Source: Corynespora cassiicola (Eukaryota > Ascomycota > Dothideomycetes > Pleosporales > Corynesporascaceae). Taken from it: a stretch of 64,000 nucleotides of DNA. The stretch spans positions 1,736,001-1,800,000 of the forward strand of contig JAEUWY010000001.1 in NCBI GenBank assembly GCA_022059125.1, read 5' to 3'. Within the stretch, counting starts at the first letter, position 1. The number at the start of each line of letters is the position of its first letter. Below, in pieces: positions 24,253 through 35,825 of the stretch. The position numbers and the translations under genes are program-made. Under the pieces are notes generated by a model. The model was given only the letters and a program-made list of their open reading frames with translations. It ran no database searches and was not told the DNA's origin.

Positions 24253-26360
24253 ATGGGCCGCTGGCAGCCCTATCTCTACAATGCGCCCCAGCGGAACTCA
24301 TACACGGATGGGTTGGAGGCCTTCAACCCAAAGGCCGTGACCATGGCAAGCCGAATGCCGCCTGAGTCCCCCAAGAAGAAACCCGACGGTCCTCTAATCG
24401 ACTTGAATAAACACCCAGACAGCTACCTGTTCGTTCCGTACGGCAAGACGAATACCAAGCCCATGAACCCAAAGGTCAAGACTGTGATCAAGATTGTGAG
24501 ATGGATACAGTTTGCTTTGAGGTTGTGCAACCTGATTGGCGCTGTGGGCGTCCTGCTCTGTGGCATCTTCATCAGGGGTGCTCAGGACACGGAAGGATAC
24601 ATTTTGCGCATTCCTGTATGTGGGCGTGGATGAATTGGGAACAGGAAACTGACTGCGAGTAGCCTGGTGTTGATATCGCAACAGCTCTGTATGCCATCTA
24701 TCACCTCCTCCGAGCCGCCAAATCACGCCCTGCCGCAAGTTCGGCCAGCTACCACTTCTTCGCCCTGGTTACGGACGCTGGCTTCATACCCTTTTACGTC
24801 TTCACTACCATATTGGCAAAACGTAATTCCGATCTGGAGGCTGGGGCAAAGGGCCGCTGGCGGACTTTCTTCCCTACAGACGAAGAGACGGACAAGGTGC
24901 TATTGGCGACATGGCTCACGGCAACTACCGTGGCGGGTCTTCACTGCATCTCGCTGTTCCTGGATATCTGGCTTGTCATCATATTTCGCAAGATCTCCCA
25001 TCTGCCGCCCGACATGAACCCGCTGGAGGAGAATCTCACTTCGCGCCGCAAGACGAAGCACAAGCACAAGAACTCATCGCTCTCGACGGTCACGACTCTG
25101 GCAGGCGATGAGAAGCGGAAGAGTTATGCGTCCAGCAACCGAAACTCGCAGACGGCGCCCTTGATCTCGGAGAAGGAAATCCCCAGCCCGGACAGGACAC
25201 AAAAGGCATTCCTACACACGCGCACCAACTCGGGCATGACCTACTCGCCGCACACGCCCAACTCAGCTCGCCACTCGCGTGACAGGAACTCGCTGTATCA
25301 ACAAACAGCTTCAAATCGCCAGTCGCGCGTAGATCTTCATACCAGGGACGATCTCCTCCGCCGTGACGACGGAAGCGACAATGAGACTCTCGCCCAACGA
25401 AAACAAAGCCTTGCCCAACAAGCGATCAAGCGTAGTTCACGGCCGCATTCATTTGTATCCCAGGCAACGGAGCAATTCTACACGCCCCCAACGACGGCCC
25501 GAAATGAGAAGCACGACTCGGGAATCGGTGACATGGGCGACATTGCTCTCCAAAAGGACCTGCAATCGGACAACTGGTTTGTTTACGATGGCGCTGATGA
25601 CGACGAGCCCGAGTCGCACTCCCCCAGGAAGCAGTCCGTGTTCCAGACGAAGAAGCAAGCTCAGGGATACAACACCGTCTCGGCGGAGGACCCCTTCTCT
25701 GACGATGAGCCCATGTCCCCGACGTTGATTCCTCAACCGCTGCGCATGAACCCCCCTACTCCTCCGCCGAACAGGATCGACAGCGAAGTCAGGAGCACTC
25801 CTCCGCCTTCGGGTCTCAAGAGGACCCAGACGACCACGTCCATCTCAAGCGAAGCAACCTTTAGCCGCTCGCCAACGCGTGCGTCGACGCCCAAGTCACG
25901 ATACTACGGTGACCTCAAGGCGGCCACGCAGGGCATCCGCAACGGTGGAAACTCGGCCAACAACACGCCCGGCTCGTCGCCGACCAAGGGGAGCTTTACG
26001 CCCAGCAGCCTCCCCAGCGCGGCCAAACAGTACTCTACTAATGCACCGAGCACGCCGACCAAGTACGTCAAGAACTCGCCGTTCAACCTGGAAAAGAAGT
26101 CGTACTCTAGCGTGCGGAGAACGGGGGATGCAGGCTACGCGATTGTGCGCAACCAATCCCCGCGGGTGGTGAGCAGGTCAGGCGTCGACTACGAAGGCAC
26201 CGAGGATTACGATGTTTCCGATTTGGGAACGCCGGGGCGCAGGCGCGAGGTGTCTGGCAAGATTGCCGAAGAGGGTCGTGGAGGGGCGGGCAACCGGCCT
26301 GGCACCTGGGGCATGCAGAATCACGGCCTCACGTACCGAAAGGTGAGTGGTGTGGCATAG
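24253..26360 (+). CDS. Tetraspanning membrane protein with long disordered tail
   Basis: Two exons, 24253-24615 and 24663-26360, give 686 residues. Four hydrophobic helices lie in the first 230 residues: IQFALRLCNLIGAVGVLLCGIFI, GVDIATALYAIYHLL, YHFFALVTDAGFIPFYVFTTIL, and LTATTVAGLHCISLFLDIWLVIIF. The arrangement resembles MARVEL or Sur7-like four-helix proteins, but I cannot assign a family. The remaining 450 residues are Ser/Thr/Pro-rich and basic, with many SP/TP sites. They include repeated (S/T)PTK-like elements (GSSPTKGSFTPSS, APSTPTKYVK). Such proteins are widely conserved in filamentous ascomycetes without known function; the tail is probably cytosolic. An upstream in-frame ATG choice is not an issue because 24253 has a CACC ATG context. 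Confidence 0.82.
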
Positions 26361-27351
26361 GCCTGAGGGGCGCCCGTCTCCAGGGCGTCTGGCCGTCTGG
26401 CCGTCTGGCGCGCGCAAGAGTCTGGGCAGCGGTGGACGTGATGGAAGCAATTTCGTGCGACGCCATGCCAGATTTGTAAGACGGCCGGCTGCATATCGAC
26501 TGCGACTTTGTAAGTATGTAACAGCATGTGGTAATCATTTCTGGCTGGCGTTGGGGTTTCTGGGATGCGGGAGTCGACAATGTTTTCCAGCGAGCTCATG
26601 GGGCAACGGGAGCGTGTACTTGTGGACCGGGTATCTTGGTTTCGGACTGAATGGTGAATGAATTGATGCTTGTCGCGCAACCGGCCGACCCCAGACCAGA
26701 CGATGCGTGACGTGACGTGTGCGGCTCCCGCGTCAGCCCTGGAGCGCTCCTTGATTTACTCCCCTACACGCTCGCAGCTGACAGCACGCAACACGCAACA
26801 CGCAGGCGGCTGCGCGCACGTCTCGGTGTCAGCAGCCAAAGGACGGACTGCAAAGCACTGGGGGCCGGGATCCGGGTGCAATGCATCCAGTGGCGACTTG
26901 TTGGGTGGACGGGTGGATGCTCATTTTCGCGCTCGCGGCCTGGCTGGCGCTAAGGGCCCCGTGGGCCACACCACCCCCGTGACTTCGTTCCTTTAGAGTG
27001 GACGGTGACCAGCCGCCGGTGCAGGCACTGCGAGGCCTCTTTGTCCCTCTCCCCCGACGACGCGACATTGGACTCTTCTGGCGGTGCTGCGCGTACAATT
27101 CTGCCCCGAGCTGCCCCCCTCTGCACGCCCCGTGCCTCGCCCTCGAGTCGACCCGCCGGCCAGGCCCACGGCAGCCGTTCGCGTCTGTCTCGCGCAGCCG
27201 GCCGCCCACACACGCCCCGGGCTCCGCGTAACACGTCCCCAACCATTCTGCCTGCTCCCCGTCCCCGCGCCCCTCAGGGTCTCCGGCCCTTTACTCTTCA
27301 TCCCGCTCTCGACCACCGTCTTTCCCGAGGCCCCCAAAAGCAAAAGCCTCG
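26361..27351. promoter_or_regulatory. Upstream region of the Whi5-like gene
   Basis: About 1 kb, GC-rich and pyrimidine-rich on the plus strand near the gene, with no credible ORF. The first 300 bases are probably the 3' UTR of the membrane protein gene. Confidence 0.5.
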
Positions 27352-28862
27352 ATGCTGGGCGGGCATGCCATGCAGGCCGCTGCTCACTACCCCGCGCCAG
27401 CCATGAGCGCGTCGCCCCGACTGCCCTCAGCGGCGCTAGACAACATCACCCACCACCACCATCACCACCACCACCACAACGTCCACCAGCCCCCGCCCGC
27501 CAACCTCAGTATTCCTGCCCTGTATCCCAAGACGCCGCTGTCCGACCCGCAGCCCTCGCCCGCTTCGCACGCCTCGAGTGCCTTTGCCGCACCGCAATTC
27601 CCGTCGTCGAGCAGCAACGTCTCCACGTCGACGGGCGCCGACACGGACCTCACCTCGCCGGCGTCGCAGCCGCTGCCGCAGACCAAGCCATTGGGCCGAA
27701 TGAAGCCGCCGTCGCCGGCCTACGCGCACGTCGACCATGTCCGCCTGCCGCAGCCCGCACCCTCATCGATCGACACCGCGAACCTGCCGCGAACCGGTGA
27801 CACAGCAGCCAGCCCCATGTCGGTCACGTCGCCCGCCGCCCACGGCTTCAAGAGGACCGCCGACGGCGCGGTGAAGACGGCCATGGTCAGTCCGGACAGC
27901 GCCGTGGGGCCCAGGCCCGCGCCCGCGCCCGCCCACAAGCGGACAAAGAGCATGGAGACGGGCGCGGGCTCGCGTATTGGCGAGGTACGTGTATTGTTGT
28001 GGTTCCCGGTCGGACATGTAAACAAGCAGCTTGCTAACGCGCCTGCCAGCTCTCCGCGCAGCTAAAGACGCGACTTTCGTACGCCATGGTCAAGGTGCAG
28101 AACGGGTGGGAGAAGCAGTCGCTCGAGGAGCTCGAGGAGCAGTCGTCGCAGCGCGGTTCGCCCATCTCGGCGCCTGGTAGGGCGGAGAGCGCGCGATTGA
28201 CGCTCGAGTCCCCGCGTAGCATCAACCGCCGCCGTCGACCGAGCGGCATGTCTGAGAATTCGGACTTGATGATGATGTCGCCGGGCCAGGGCACGCCTTC
28301 GCAGCTGTCGAGATCGCTTGGATCTACTCCTTGTAACGTGTCCCGTCCCTCTTTTTGCCTTGGTTCAAGCTAACACCAGCCAGCATTTTGGCCCAAGCCC
28401 GCAATGCACGCCTCTGTTAACCTCATGTCGGTCACTGACACAGCACCACCCCTAGGTCCTCCTGCAGACATGGGACCGCGAAGGAAGCGTCGGTCGAGTA
28501 CTTCGCATGCACCGCCTCCCCTGCTGTCTGCATCGCCACGGAAACACTTCAGTGACCTGAGCGGCATGGCAATGCCACGAACACCAGCGACCCCGAGACC
28601 GGGCATCTTGCGGATGCCGAGTAAACAGGACGAAAAGGATGCCGTCGACACGCTTCTCTTCATGAGCAGTCCCAAGAACGCAGGGCGTCCCTCTCATGGC
28701 AGTGCAGACGCGCCTCATCCGAGCCCTCTTCGGTCGGAAATCCCTCCAAGACGCGTCATGTTCGAGACGCAGCCCGTTGTCGATAAAGTGCCGAACAACC
28801 GACATATGCCAGCGCCAAGTAAGCCCCACGCAGCGTACTATGATGCAGGTCCAACGCGATGA
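27352..28862 (+). CDS. Whi5/Nrm1-like G1/S transcription repressor
   Basis: Three exons, 27352-27984, 28050-28332 and 28384-28862, encode 464 residues. The body is disordered and Ser/Pro-rich with a nine-His run near residue 34 and many SP/TP sites. At residues 212-240 (start of exon 2) lies LSAQLKTRLSYAMVKVQNGW followed by EKQSLEELE. This matches the short conserved Whi5/Nrm1 motif (GTB-type helix) that binds SBF/MBF. Further short blocks are RKRRSSTSHAPPP and RPGILRMPSKQDEKDAVDTLLFMSSP. Family members repress G1/S genes until phosphorylated by cyclin-CDK. The second intron (51 bases) joins as SFWPKP. Several ATGs cluster at the start (27352, 27370, 27403), so the true start may be one of these. 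Confidence 0.82.
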
Positions 28863-29018
28863 TGCGAGAGTGTGGGAAATCGTATTCGGCTTGGGGTGGA
28901 CTTTTTTCTTGTTGGAATCGGCAAAACCCAGAAGAAACCTATGCATTGCACGGTTGGCGTTGTGGTGATACCCAAATGTTTTCTTTGAAGGCATACATGT
29001 GCGAAGCTTTGCCTGAGG

Positions 29019-29036
29019 GAGAGAGAGAGAGAGAGA
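29019..29036. repeat. GA dinucleotide repeat
   Basis: A GA run of about nine units lies 3' of the Whi5-like stop. Confidence 0.8.
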
Positions 29037-29370
29037 AGGCGAGGACAGAGTAGCCATGAATGGCATCGTATTCTTTACATACGGGCGCGCGGCGACTTGT
29101 AACAACAACTGTCAAAAACACACATCTGTATGCTGGAAAACAAACGCCTCCCCCGCGTGGAGCATTCGGATTGAAATTCCATTTTTCAACAAACGAAGGC
29201 ATGACAGAGACTCATTCCTTTTTTTTATATAACGACGTTATGGTCAGGATATCGGCTGGGACATGGATAAGGGTTTTTTTGGAAGGAAAGGCAAGTAGGA
29301 AGCTTCGCGAGGTGGTGGGACCTGGAAGTGGCTGGGATTAAGGTGGCGTTAGCTTTAAAGGGTGCAGGGC

Positions 29371-29432
29371 AGGATAGGATAGGATAGGATAGGATAGGAT
29401 AGGATAGGATAGGATAGGATAGGATAGGATAG
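29371..29432. repeat. AGGAT pentanucleotide microsatellite, 12 perfect copies
   Basis: Twelve identical AGGAT units run without interruption and then break into AGGGC. The array is between the Whi5-like gene and ACH1. Confidence 0.95.
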
Positions 29433-29992
29433 GGCAAAGGGCATGGAATGGGATGGGAAATAAACAAATCACAAAATGTAAAATGCAAGATGCAGATGCA
29501 ACCCCGAGCTGCCATGGTGTAGTGCATGTCGCAACGCTAAGCCCCCCCCCCGAACCGTCCGCGCGCGTAGGGCAAAAGGAAAGGGAAATAACCCAGGTGG
29601 TATCCCCAAAGCTAGACAAGTAAACGAAGGGAAATGGCGCGTGGATGGATGGAGGTGTCGGACCCGTGGACCCCTCTTTTTTTTTCTGTGGTGCGAACAA
29701 TGGTTCAATTGATGCAGGAGCGAGCACGCGCGCGAGGGGGGCGGGTGCGGTGCGATGCGATCTAGGGCCTGCAGGCGAACGGGCGTGCCTCCGGATTGTT
29801 CGGGAACAGAGAGGGATTTAGCTTTGGCTTTGGGGGGGAGGGGGGGGGGGAGAGGGAGGGCCATGGGTCTGGGCGTCGATAGCTACAACGTCATGCTTGT
29901 GCGGGTGGGTCGCGCAACCCATCAGGCCACGGGCCTTTGCGGTGCAGCCAGCCAGCACCTTAGTCATTTGGTTCCGGCGGTTTGTAAAAGTG

Positions 29993-30000
29993 TATAAATA
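29993..30000 (+). promoter_or_regulatory. TATA box (TATAAATA)
   Basis: TATAAATA lies 199 bases before the ACH1 ATG and is followed by a CT-rich leader. Confidence 0.6.
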
Positions 30001-30191
30001 GTGTTTCTCTCCGTCTGGCGTGTCTCTGCTTTCAAAACTCTCTCTTTTCTTTTCTTGTTGCGTTGGGTGTGGTTACTCTCCTCTCCTGTCTGCTCTACGC
30101 TGTGCTACGCCGGACCATCGTTCGATCGGAGATACCGAGATATCTACGCCCTTGCTCGCTTTGCCTACACGAGTAAACTACCCGAGCCAAC

Positions 30192-32344
30192 ATGTCTGTC
30201 TCTGCAGCGCTCAAGTCGCGCGTTCGCAGGCCGAGTTATCTCAAGAAGATTGCCAAAGCTGAGGATTTGATTCATCATTTTCCCAATGGGGCGTATATTG
30301 GTTGGAGTGGGTTTACCGGAGTCGGGTATCCCAAGTGAGTTTGTCCAACCTTCTCCTTTTTTTTCCCTCTCTCTTTTCTCTCTTGGGTGGAAAGGGGCGC
30401 CATGGCACAAGAGATCGGAATTGGGGGGCATCTACGTCATTATTCTGGAGCCTTTGGGAAGTGGTTCTGCCATGGGCGGTTTCAGTCGTTGAGGCTGTCC
30501 CGAGGGCGAACGGAGGTTGAAGCGGCCGAGTTTTTTCCGAGCATGAAGGGTGTGCACGGAGGTTTTTGGCTACGCAATGGCCCTCGTTCTCTGGCCGATA
30601 TTCTCGAGTCTATCCTTTTATTGTTTTCGTTTGGGTGTTCGAGCGTCTTTCTTGTCGTCTAGCGACCTTTTTTTCTTGTTGCGACTTCGGTCCGGCGTAA
30701 CCCTTGATGCTGATCAGAGCCAAATAGGAAGATCCCCATCGCGCTAGCCGACCATGTCGAGAAGAATAACCTTCAGGGACAGCTCAAGTATAATCTGTTT
30801 GTTGGTGCCTCGTCGGGCGCCGAGACGGAGAATCGATGGGCGAGGTTGAATATGATCGAGCGCCGGTCGCCGCATCAGGTGGGCAAGGAGATTGCCAAGG
30901 GAATCAACAATGGCAACATCAAGTTCTTCGACAAGCATCTGAGCATGTTTCCGGTAGACTTGATGTATGGGTAAGTGGATTTTACATTCCTACAGAGTAC
31001 CTAGCGGGGTTTCGGAGAGAAAAAAAGAAAAAACCACAATGCTAATTGTTGTAGCTACTACACCCTCGACAAGCCGCAGAACAGGCTCGACGTCACCATC
31101 GTCGAAGCTAGCGCCATCACCGAGGATGGAGGAATCATTCCCGGTGCCAGTGTTGGTGCCTCTCCCGAACTCATCCAAATGGCCGACAAGATCATCATCG
31201 AGGTCAACACTGCCGCCCCGTCCTTTGAGGGTCTACACGACATCACCATGACGGATCTGCCTCCCCGCCGGAAACCCTACCTCATCATGTCGCCCGAGGA
31301 CCGCATTGGAACTCCTCACATTCCCATTGACCCCGAGCGTGTCGTTGCCGTTGTCGAGAGTGACTATGCCGATCAGACGCAGCCCAACGCCCCCGAGGAC
31401 GACACCAGCCGTGCAATTGCGTCCAACTTGATTGAATTCTTAGAGCACGAGGTTAACAAGGGAAGGCTCCCCAAGAACCTGCTTCCACTTCAGTCTGGCA
31501 TTGGAAACATTGCCAACGCCGTTATCGGCGGCCTGGCCGTAAGTCCCCACTCCTCTATACAAAAAAACCCACTTCACCCAAGCAATGCTAACCCCAAATC
31601 CCCCAGTCCGGCGGTGCCAATTTCAAGAACCTGCAAGTCTGGACTGAAGTCTTGCAAGACTCCTTCCTAGACCTCTTCGACTCGGGCAACCTCGACTTCG
31701 CCACGGCGACCTCGATCCGCTTCTCGCCCGATGGCTTCGACCGCTTCTACAAGAACTGGGACCGCTACGCGCCCAAGCTCCTCCTGCGCTCGCAGCAAGT
31801 CTCCAACTCGCCCGAGATCATCCGCCGCCTGGGCGTCATCGGCATGAACACGCCCGTCGAAGTGGACATTTACGCACACGCAAACTCGACGTGCGTCATG
31901 GGCTCGCGCATGCTCAACGGCCTGGGCGGCTCCGCCGATTTCCTGCGCTCCGCAAAGTACAGCATCATGCACACGCCGTCGACGCGCCCGTCCAAGACGG
32001 ACCCCACGGGCGTGTCGTGCATCGTGCCCATGTGCACGCACGTCGATCAGACGGAGCACGATCTCGACGTCGTGGTTACGGAGCAGGGCCTCGCGGATGT
32101 GAGGGGCTTGTCGCCGAGGGAGCGCGCCAGGGTCATCATCAAGAAATGTGCGCACCCGGATTATGTGCCGATTTTGGAGGATTACTTCAACAAGGCCGAG
32201 TTTGAGTGTTTGAGGAAGGGATGGGGGCATGAGCCGCATTTGTTGTGGAATTCGTTTGATATGCATAGGCATTTGAACGAGCATGGGACGATGAAGTTGC
32301 CCAAGTGGGATTACAAGAGTGCCGAGGAGGGGACGAAGAACTAG
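30192..32344 (+). CDS. ACH1: Acetyl-CoA hydrolase/CoA transferase (Ach1)
   Basis: Four exons, 30192-30334, 30728-30970, 31055-31538 and 31607-32344, encode 535 residues (yeast 526). Recognisable blocks are [16 protein letters not shown] across the first junction, [79 protein letters not shown] and [18 protein letters not shown]. Ach1 is mainly a mitochondrial succinyl-CoA:acetate CoA transferase that detoxifies acetate. The first intron is 393 bases, against 44-90 elsewhere in the window. It is confirmed by the frame joining at [10 protein letters not shown]. The gene has its own TATA box and is convergent with the secreted-protein gene downstream. Confidence 0.97.
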
Positions 32345-32639
32345 GTTGAAAGATTTTTTTTTGGGGGAAGTAGTAAGGATTGGGTTGAGGGATACTTGTT
32401 GGTGGGAAAGCCTTGACTATATACGGATCATTATCATCTAGGAAACCATAATCGAAACAAATCAGAAAACTTCAAAACGCATAGGGAACCAAAAGCAACT
32501 TGTTGTGAAGATGTATTATTGACATTCAAGAAAGACGACGCGGTATATCCACAATTCCAGCGGTGCATCAAGCACCGAGCCTCCCAAATATATACACCTG
32601 AGCCGTAAAAGCCCCGTCACAAGCCCATTATCCCCCCCT

Positions 32640-33233
32640 CTAACCATTGAACTGCACGCTCTGGCTGGCCTGCCCAGCATTCTTCTTATCCGTCGCAATG
32701 TTATTATTCAACTTCTTCATCTCCTCATCAATCTTGGCCTGGTTATCCTCCCCCTGCGCCTGGCTAATCATCAAGTCCATGACCTCCAACTGCAGCTTGA
32801 GCACCTTGTTCTTGATCTTGCCGTTCTGCAGCGCCGTTGCGTCGGCGCCGCTCGCAGCCTCAATGGCCGGGTTGAACGCGTCCGTCTCGGCCGACTCGGC
32901 GACCTGGCGCGAGTCGGAGATGACCTTTTGGTCGGCGGCAGACACGCTGGCGAGGTTGTTCATGTCGATCTGCGGGATGCGGGTTAGTGGCGGGGCAGAG
33001 TCAGGGGGCGGGAGGGGAAACTGTACGGGGAACTTTTGCATGACCTCGTTGAGGGCGTCGCCGGCGGTGCCGTCCGAGATTTGGAAGTCGGCGTAGGATT
33101 GCTGGGTCAGGGCGCGCTTTTGGACTCCACCCGTGGCGGCAGCGCCAGGAACATTGGTGGGAACGGCAGTGGGGGCAGCGAAAGAGCCAGAGGCCATGAG
33201 GCCGGTGAGGAAAAGGACGGTGGAGAAGTGCAT
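32640..33233 (-). CDS. Small secreted protein, 178 residues
   Basis: A signal peptide (MHFSTVLFLTGLMASGSFAA) precedes a Pro/Ala linker and a KR site at 39-40. That is a likely Kex2 cleavage point giving a mature start ALTQQSYADF. The body is helical and Gln/Asn/Ala-rich (GKIKNKVLKLQLEVMDLMI, then KIDEEMKKLNNNIATDKKNAG) and has no cysteine. The uninterrupted ORF is 197 codons, but 33026-32970 looks like an intron: GTACAG donor, CACTAAC branch and CCGCAG acceptor. Its 57 bases are a multiple of three, so the exons are 33233-33027 and 32969-32640. I have seen similar small secreted proteins in other ascomycetes but no function is established. It could be a wall-associated or effector-like protein. 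Confidence 0.78.
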   Translation of the reverse strand: MHFSTVLFLTGLMASGSFAAPTAVPTNVPGAAATGGVQKRALTQQSYADFQISDGTAGDALNEVMQKFPVQFPLPPPDSAPPLTRIPQIDMNNLASVSAADQKVISDSRQVAESAETDAFNPAIEAASGADATALQNGKIKNKVLKLQLEVMDLMISQAQGEDNQAKIDEEMKKLNNNIATDKKNAGQASQSVQFNG

Positions 33234-34563
33234 GGTGATTATTGGTGTTTGGATTGTTGGTGTTGATGTAAAAGTAGACCACCTGGGCGATGTGCTTTAA
33301 ACGTTATAATAATATCGATTGTTTGAAGCGGAGAGAACGAATGACAGCCCAGCTGTGAGTATGAAGAAAGTGTAATAGTAGAGAAGGAAGTGAAAAGACT
33401 GGATGATAGGAATGGAAAACATATAGCTGGGACGACATGTCTGTTTTATACCCGTCAGGCTGGGCCCTTTCACGATGACAGCCTTGGCGGGCCTTAGGCA
33501 TTGCTTGACAGAAGCTTGTCCGTGCTCATTTCATGGGCCTGGGACGTTGTCTCATCTTCCATTCGACAGCCCGTCGTTCGACCAAACGTGCGGCATGAGG
33601 TGTTTGAGCTTGGCGTAGCTTAGCCCATAGCAGCTAGCAGGGGCCCTTGACCCGCTGCCATTCCTCACATCTGGCACGCGGTAGGGCCTTTTGACCAGGA
33701 ACATTGGGGATGCGGTGCGGATGGTGTGTCCATTTGGGCGGTCAACGGCGGTCAACGGCGGTCGACAGCGGTCGACGTGTGGCACCAGCGGGCGGTTTGG
33801 ACGGCCCATGAGGCACTGGTGGCAGGCATCTGCTGGCGGCAAGGCAATGGTGAGGCTAGATATTGGTCTGAGGTATTTATGCATAAGCGTAGTTGCCGTT
33901 AGTGGTCAGACGGTGGGTGATCTGGTCAATAGTTGATACCCAGAGTTCGGTTCCCTCTGGTGTTCTGAGGTGGAATTGGTGAATCCAAGAGAACAGTTCC
34001 CGAGTGGGAATCTAGATTCCTCTGCGACTGAGACGGGAATAGTAAGAGAATTTCTTTTTATCTCGGCTGAGTTGAATTGCAAGGTCAGCTGGGTTGCGCA
34101 CGTTTATGGAGAGTTATGATCGCTGCACGCAGCAGTCAAGTTTGCGGAAAATCCGGAATCATTGCATCCGCCCCTTCATTACTTCGTAATCTAAATATTC
34201 CATATATACATCTCTGTCAAGTATCCTCCGCAAGATCAAGAGATGGACTTTAGCATGTCTGTGAGAAAGTTAGAAAACTAGGGCTTGCAATCATCGTGAA
34301 TCCGACATGCATCCGATATGCCTGCGTATCAAGCTAGTCGGTGTCTAATAACAACCCAAGCTATAGAAATATCAATTCTACGATAATCTAATCGGGTTCG
34401 AAAACACAATATAATAATAAACATATGATCAACATATCCAAACTCGACGAGCTGTTGCTCAGTCCCGGCACGGAACAACAATTATCCAGCGATGCTGACG
34501 ACATACATCCCGTCGAGCTCCAGCTTCGCGCCGCAGTTCAACTTCAACCGCCATACCGCCACG
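33234..34563. promoter_or_regulatory. Divergent upstream region of secreted protein and thioesterase genes
   Basis: About 1.3 kb with no credible ORF. It contains the 10-bp direct repeat listed separately. The part from 34000 to 34440 is AT-rich. Confidence 0.5.
33737..33776. repeat. 10-bp direct repeat, four units (GGCGGTCAAC-type)
   Basis: Two identical GGCGGTCAAC units are followed by GGCGGTCGAC and AGCGGTCGAC. The exact 10-bp spacing would place each copy on the same face of the helix. Confidence 0.85.
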
Positions 34564-35547
34564 ATGCTGCGACTCCTGCCCCTGACAACGCTTCTGCTTA
34601 TACCGTCCATCATCGCGACCCCTATTGCAAAATCTGAACCCCTTCCGCTCATAATCTGGCACGGCCTCGGCGACAACTATGCCGCCGACGGCCTCCACAC
34701 GGTCGGAGACCTAGCCAACGAAACCAACCCCGGAACCTTCGTCTACTACATCCGCCTCGACGAAGACCCGGGCAGCGACCGCACCGCAACCTTCCTCGGC
34801 AACCTAACCGAGCAAGTAGCCCAAGTCTGCGCCGACCTCGCCTCGCACCCCATCCTCTCGACCGCGCCCGCCGTCAACGCCCTCGGCTTCTCCCAGGGCG
34901 GCCAGTTCCTGCGCGCCTACGTGCAGCGCTGCAACAACCCGCCCGTGCGCAACCTCGTCACGTTCGGCAGCCAGCACAACGGCATCGCAAAGTATCAGGT
35001 CTGCGGCCCCACGGACTGGGTGTGCAAGGCGTGGATCGGCGTCCTCAAGGGGAATACGTGGGGCCAGTGGGTGCAGTCGCATCTCGTCCCCGCGCAGTAC
35101 TTTCGCAGTACGAATGAGTCGACCGGCGAGCCGACGGACGAGTATCTCGAGAACTCGAATTTCCTCGCCGATATAAATAACGAGCGCAGCGCTAAGAATG
35201 CGTCGTATGCGGAGAGCCTGGCCTCCCTGGACCATTTCGTCATGTACATGTTCGAAGAGGACACGACGGTTATTCCCAAGGAGAGCGGATGGTTTGCGCA
35301 GACGAATATCACGAGCGGCGAGGTGACAGATCTGAGGGATAGGGCTATCTACAAGGAGGATTGGATCGGGCTCAAAAAGTTGGATGAAAAGGGCGGGTTG
35401 GTGTTCAAGACCACGCCTGGCGGGCACATGGAACTGTCGGATGAGGTGTTGACAGACGTGTTCCAGACTTACTTTGCGCCGCCGAAGAAGGTGGAGGCTG
35501 GCTGGAAGGGAGTCTTCGGCAAAGTACAGGAACTGCTCGAGCTGTAG
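34564..35547 (+). CDS. PPT1: Palmitoyl-protein thioesterase (PPT1-like)
   Basis: A single exon of 327 residues from the ATG at 34564. I prefer this start to 34492 because it places a clean signal peptide (MLRLLPLTTLLLIPSIIATPIA) at the N-terminus. The family motifs are PLIIWHGLGDN, nucleophile Ser110 in GFSQGGQF, VTFGSQHNGIA, Asp233 in EEDTTVIPKESGWF and His288 in TPGGHMELS, a complete catalytic triad. The enzyme removes fatty acyl groups from cysteines of proteins in the vacuole/lysosome. NET, NLT, NES, NAS and NIT sites fit a glycosylated lumenal protein. It is divergent from the small secreted protein gene. Confidence 0.95.
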   Translation: MLRLLPLTTLLLIPSIIATPIAKSEPLPLIIWHGLGDNYAADGLHTVGDLANETNPGTFVYYIRLDEDPGSDRTATFLGNLTEQVAQVCADLASHPILSTAPAVNALGFSQGGQFLRAYVQRCNNPPVRNLVTFGSQHNGIAKYQVCGPTDWVCKAWIGVLKGNTWGQWVQSHLVPAQYFRSTNESTGEPTDEYLENSNFLADINNERSAKNASYAESLASLDHFVMYMFEEDTTVIPKESGWFAQTNITSGEVTDLRDRAIYKEDWIGLKKLDEKGGLVFKTTPGGHMELSDEVLTDVFQTYFAPPKKVEAGWKGVFGKVQELLEL

Positions 35548-35825
35548 AATGCCAACAACGCACGTGTACTTTCCCGGCTGGATGATCATGTTGCGGCGTC
35601 TCTAATGAAGTTCATCGGGGTTTCCGTAGTTTGCAACGACGGGCTTGTTCTGCACTATGCTGTGGTATTGGCTGTTGGTATGTATAATATTGTATGGGGC
35701 ACAATCAGGATGCTGGGACTTGTATAATCAGTAGCGCAAACCGAATGGTATTTTGCTATCAAGCAACGCCTAACGCCTTTTTTCCGACCGCGACGCCCCG
35801 CATGTCTAATGGTATCAACAGGCAC

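Larger units (their letters stand above)
28863..30191. promoter_or_regulatory. Spacer between Whi5-like gene and ACH1
   Basis: It holds the Whi5-like 3' UTR, a GA repeat, the AGGAT tandem array, G-rich tracts near 29832-29850 and the ACH1 promoter with TATA box. No gene is seen. Confidence 0.55.

Noticed and set aside
33737..33776. Decamer repeat considered as a CRISPR array
   Set aside because: Units are directly adjacent without spacers, and the DNA is eukaryotic.
34492..34563. Upstream in-frame ATG for the thioesterase
   Set aside because: It would put 24 Ser/Phe/Asn-rich residues ahead of a clear signal peptide at 34564.
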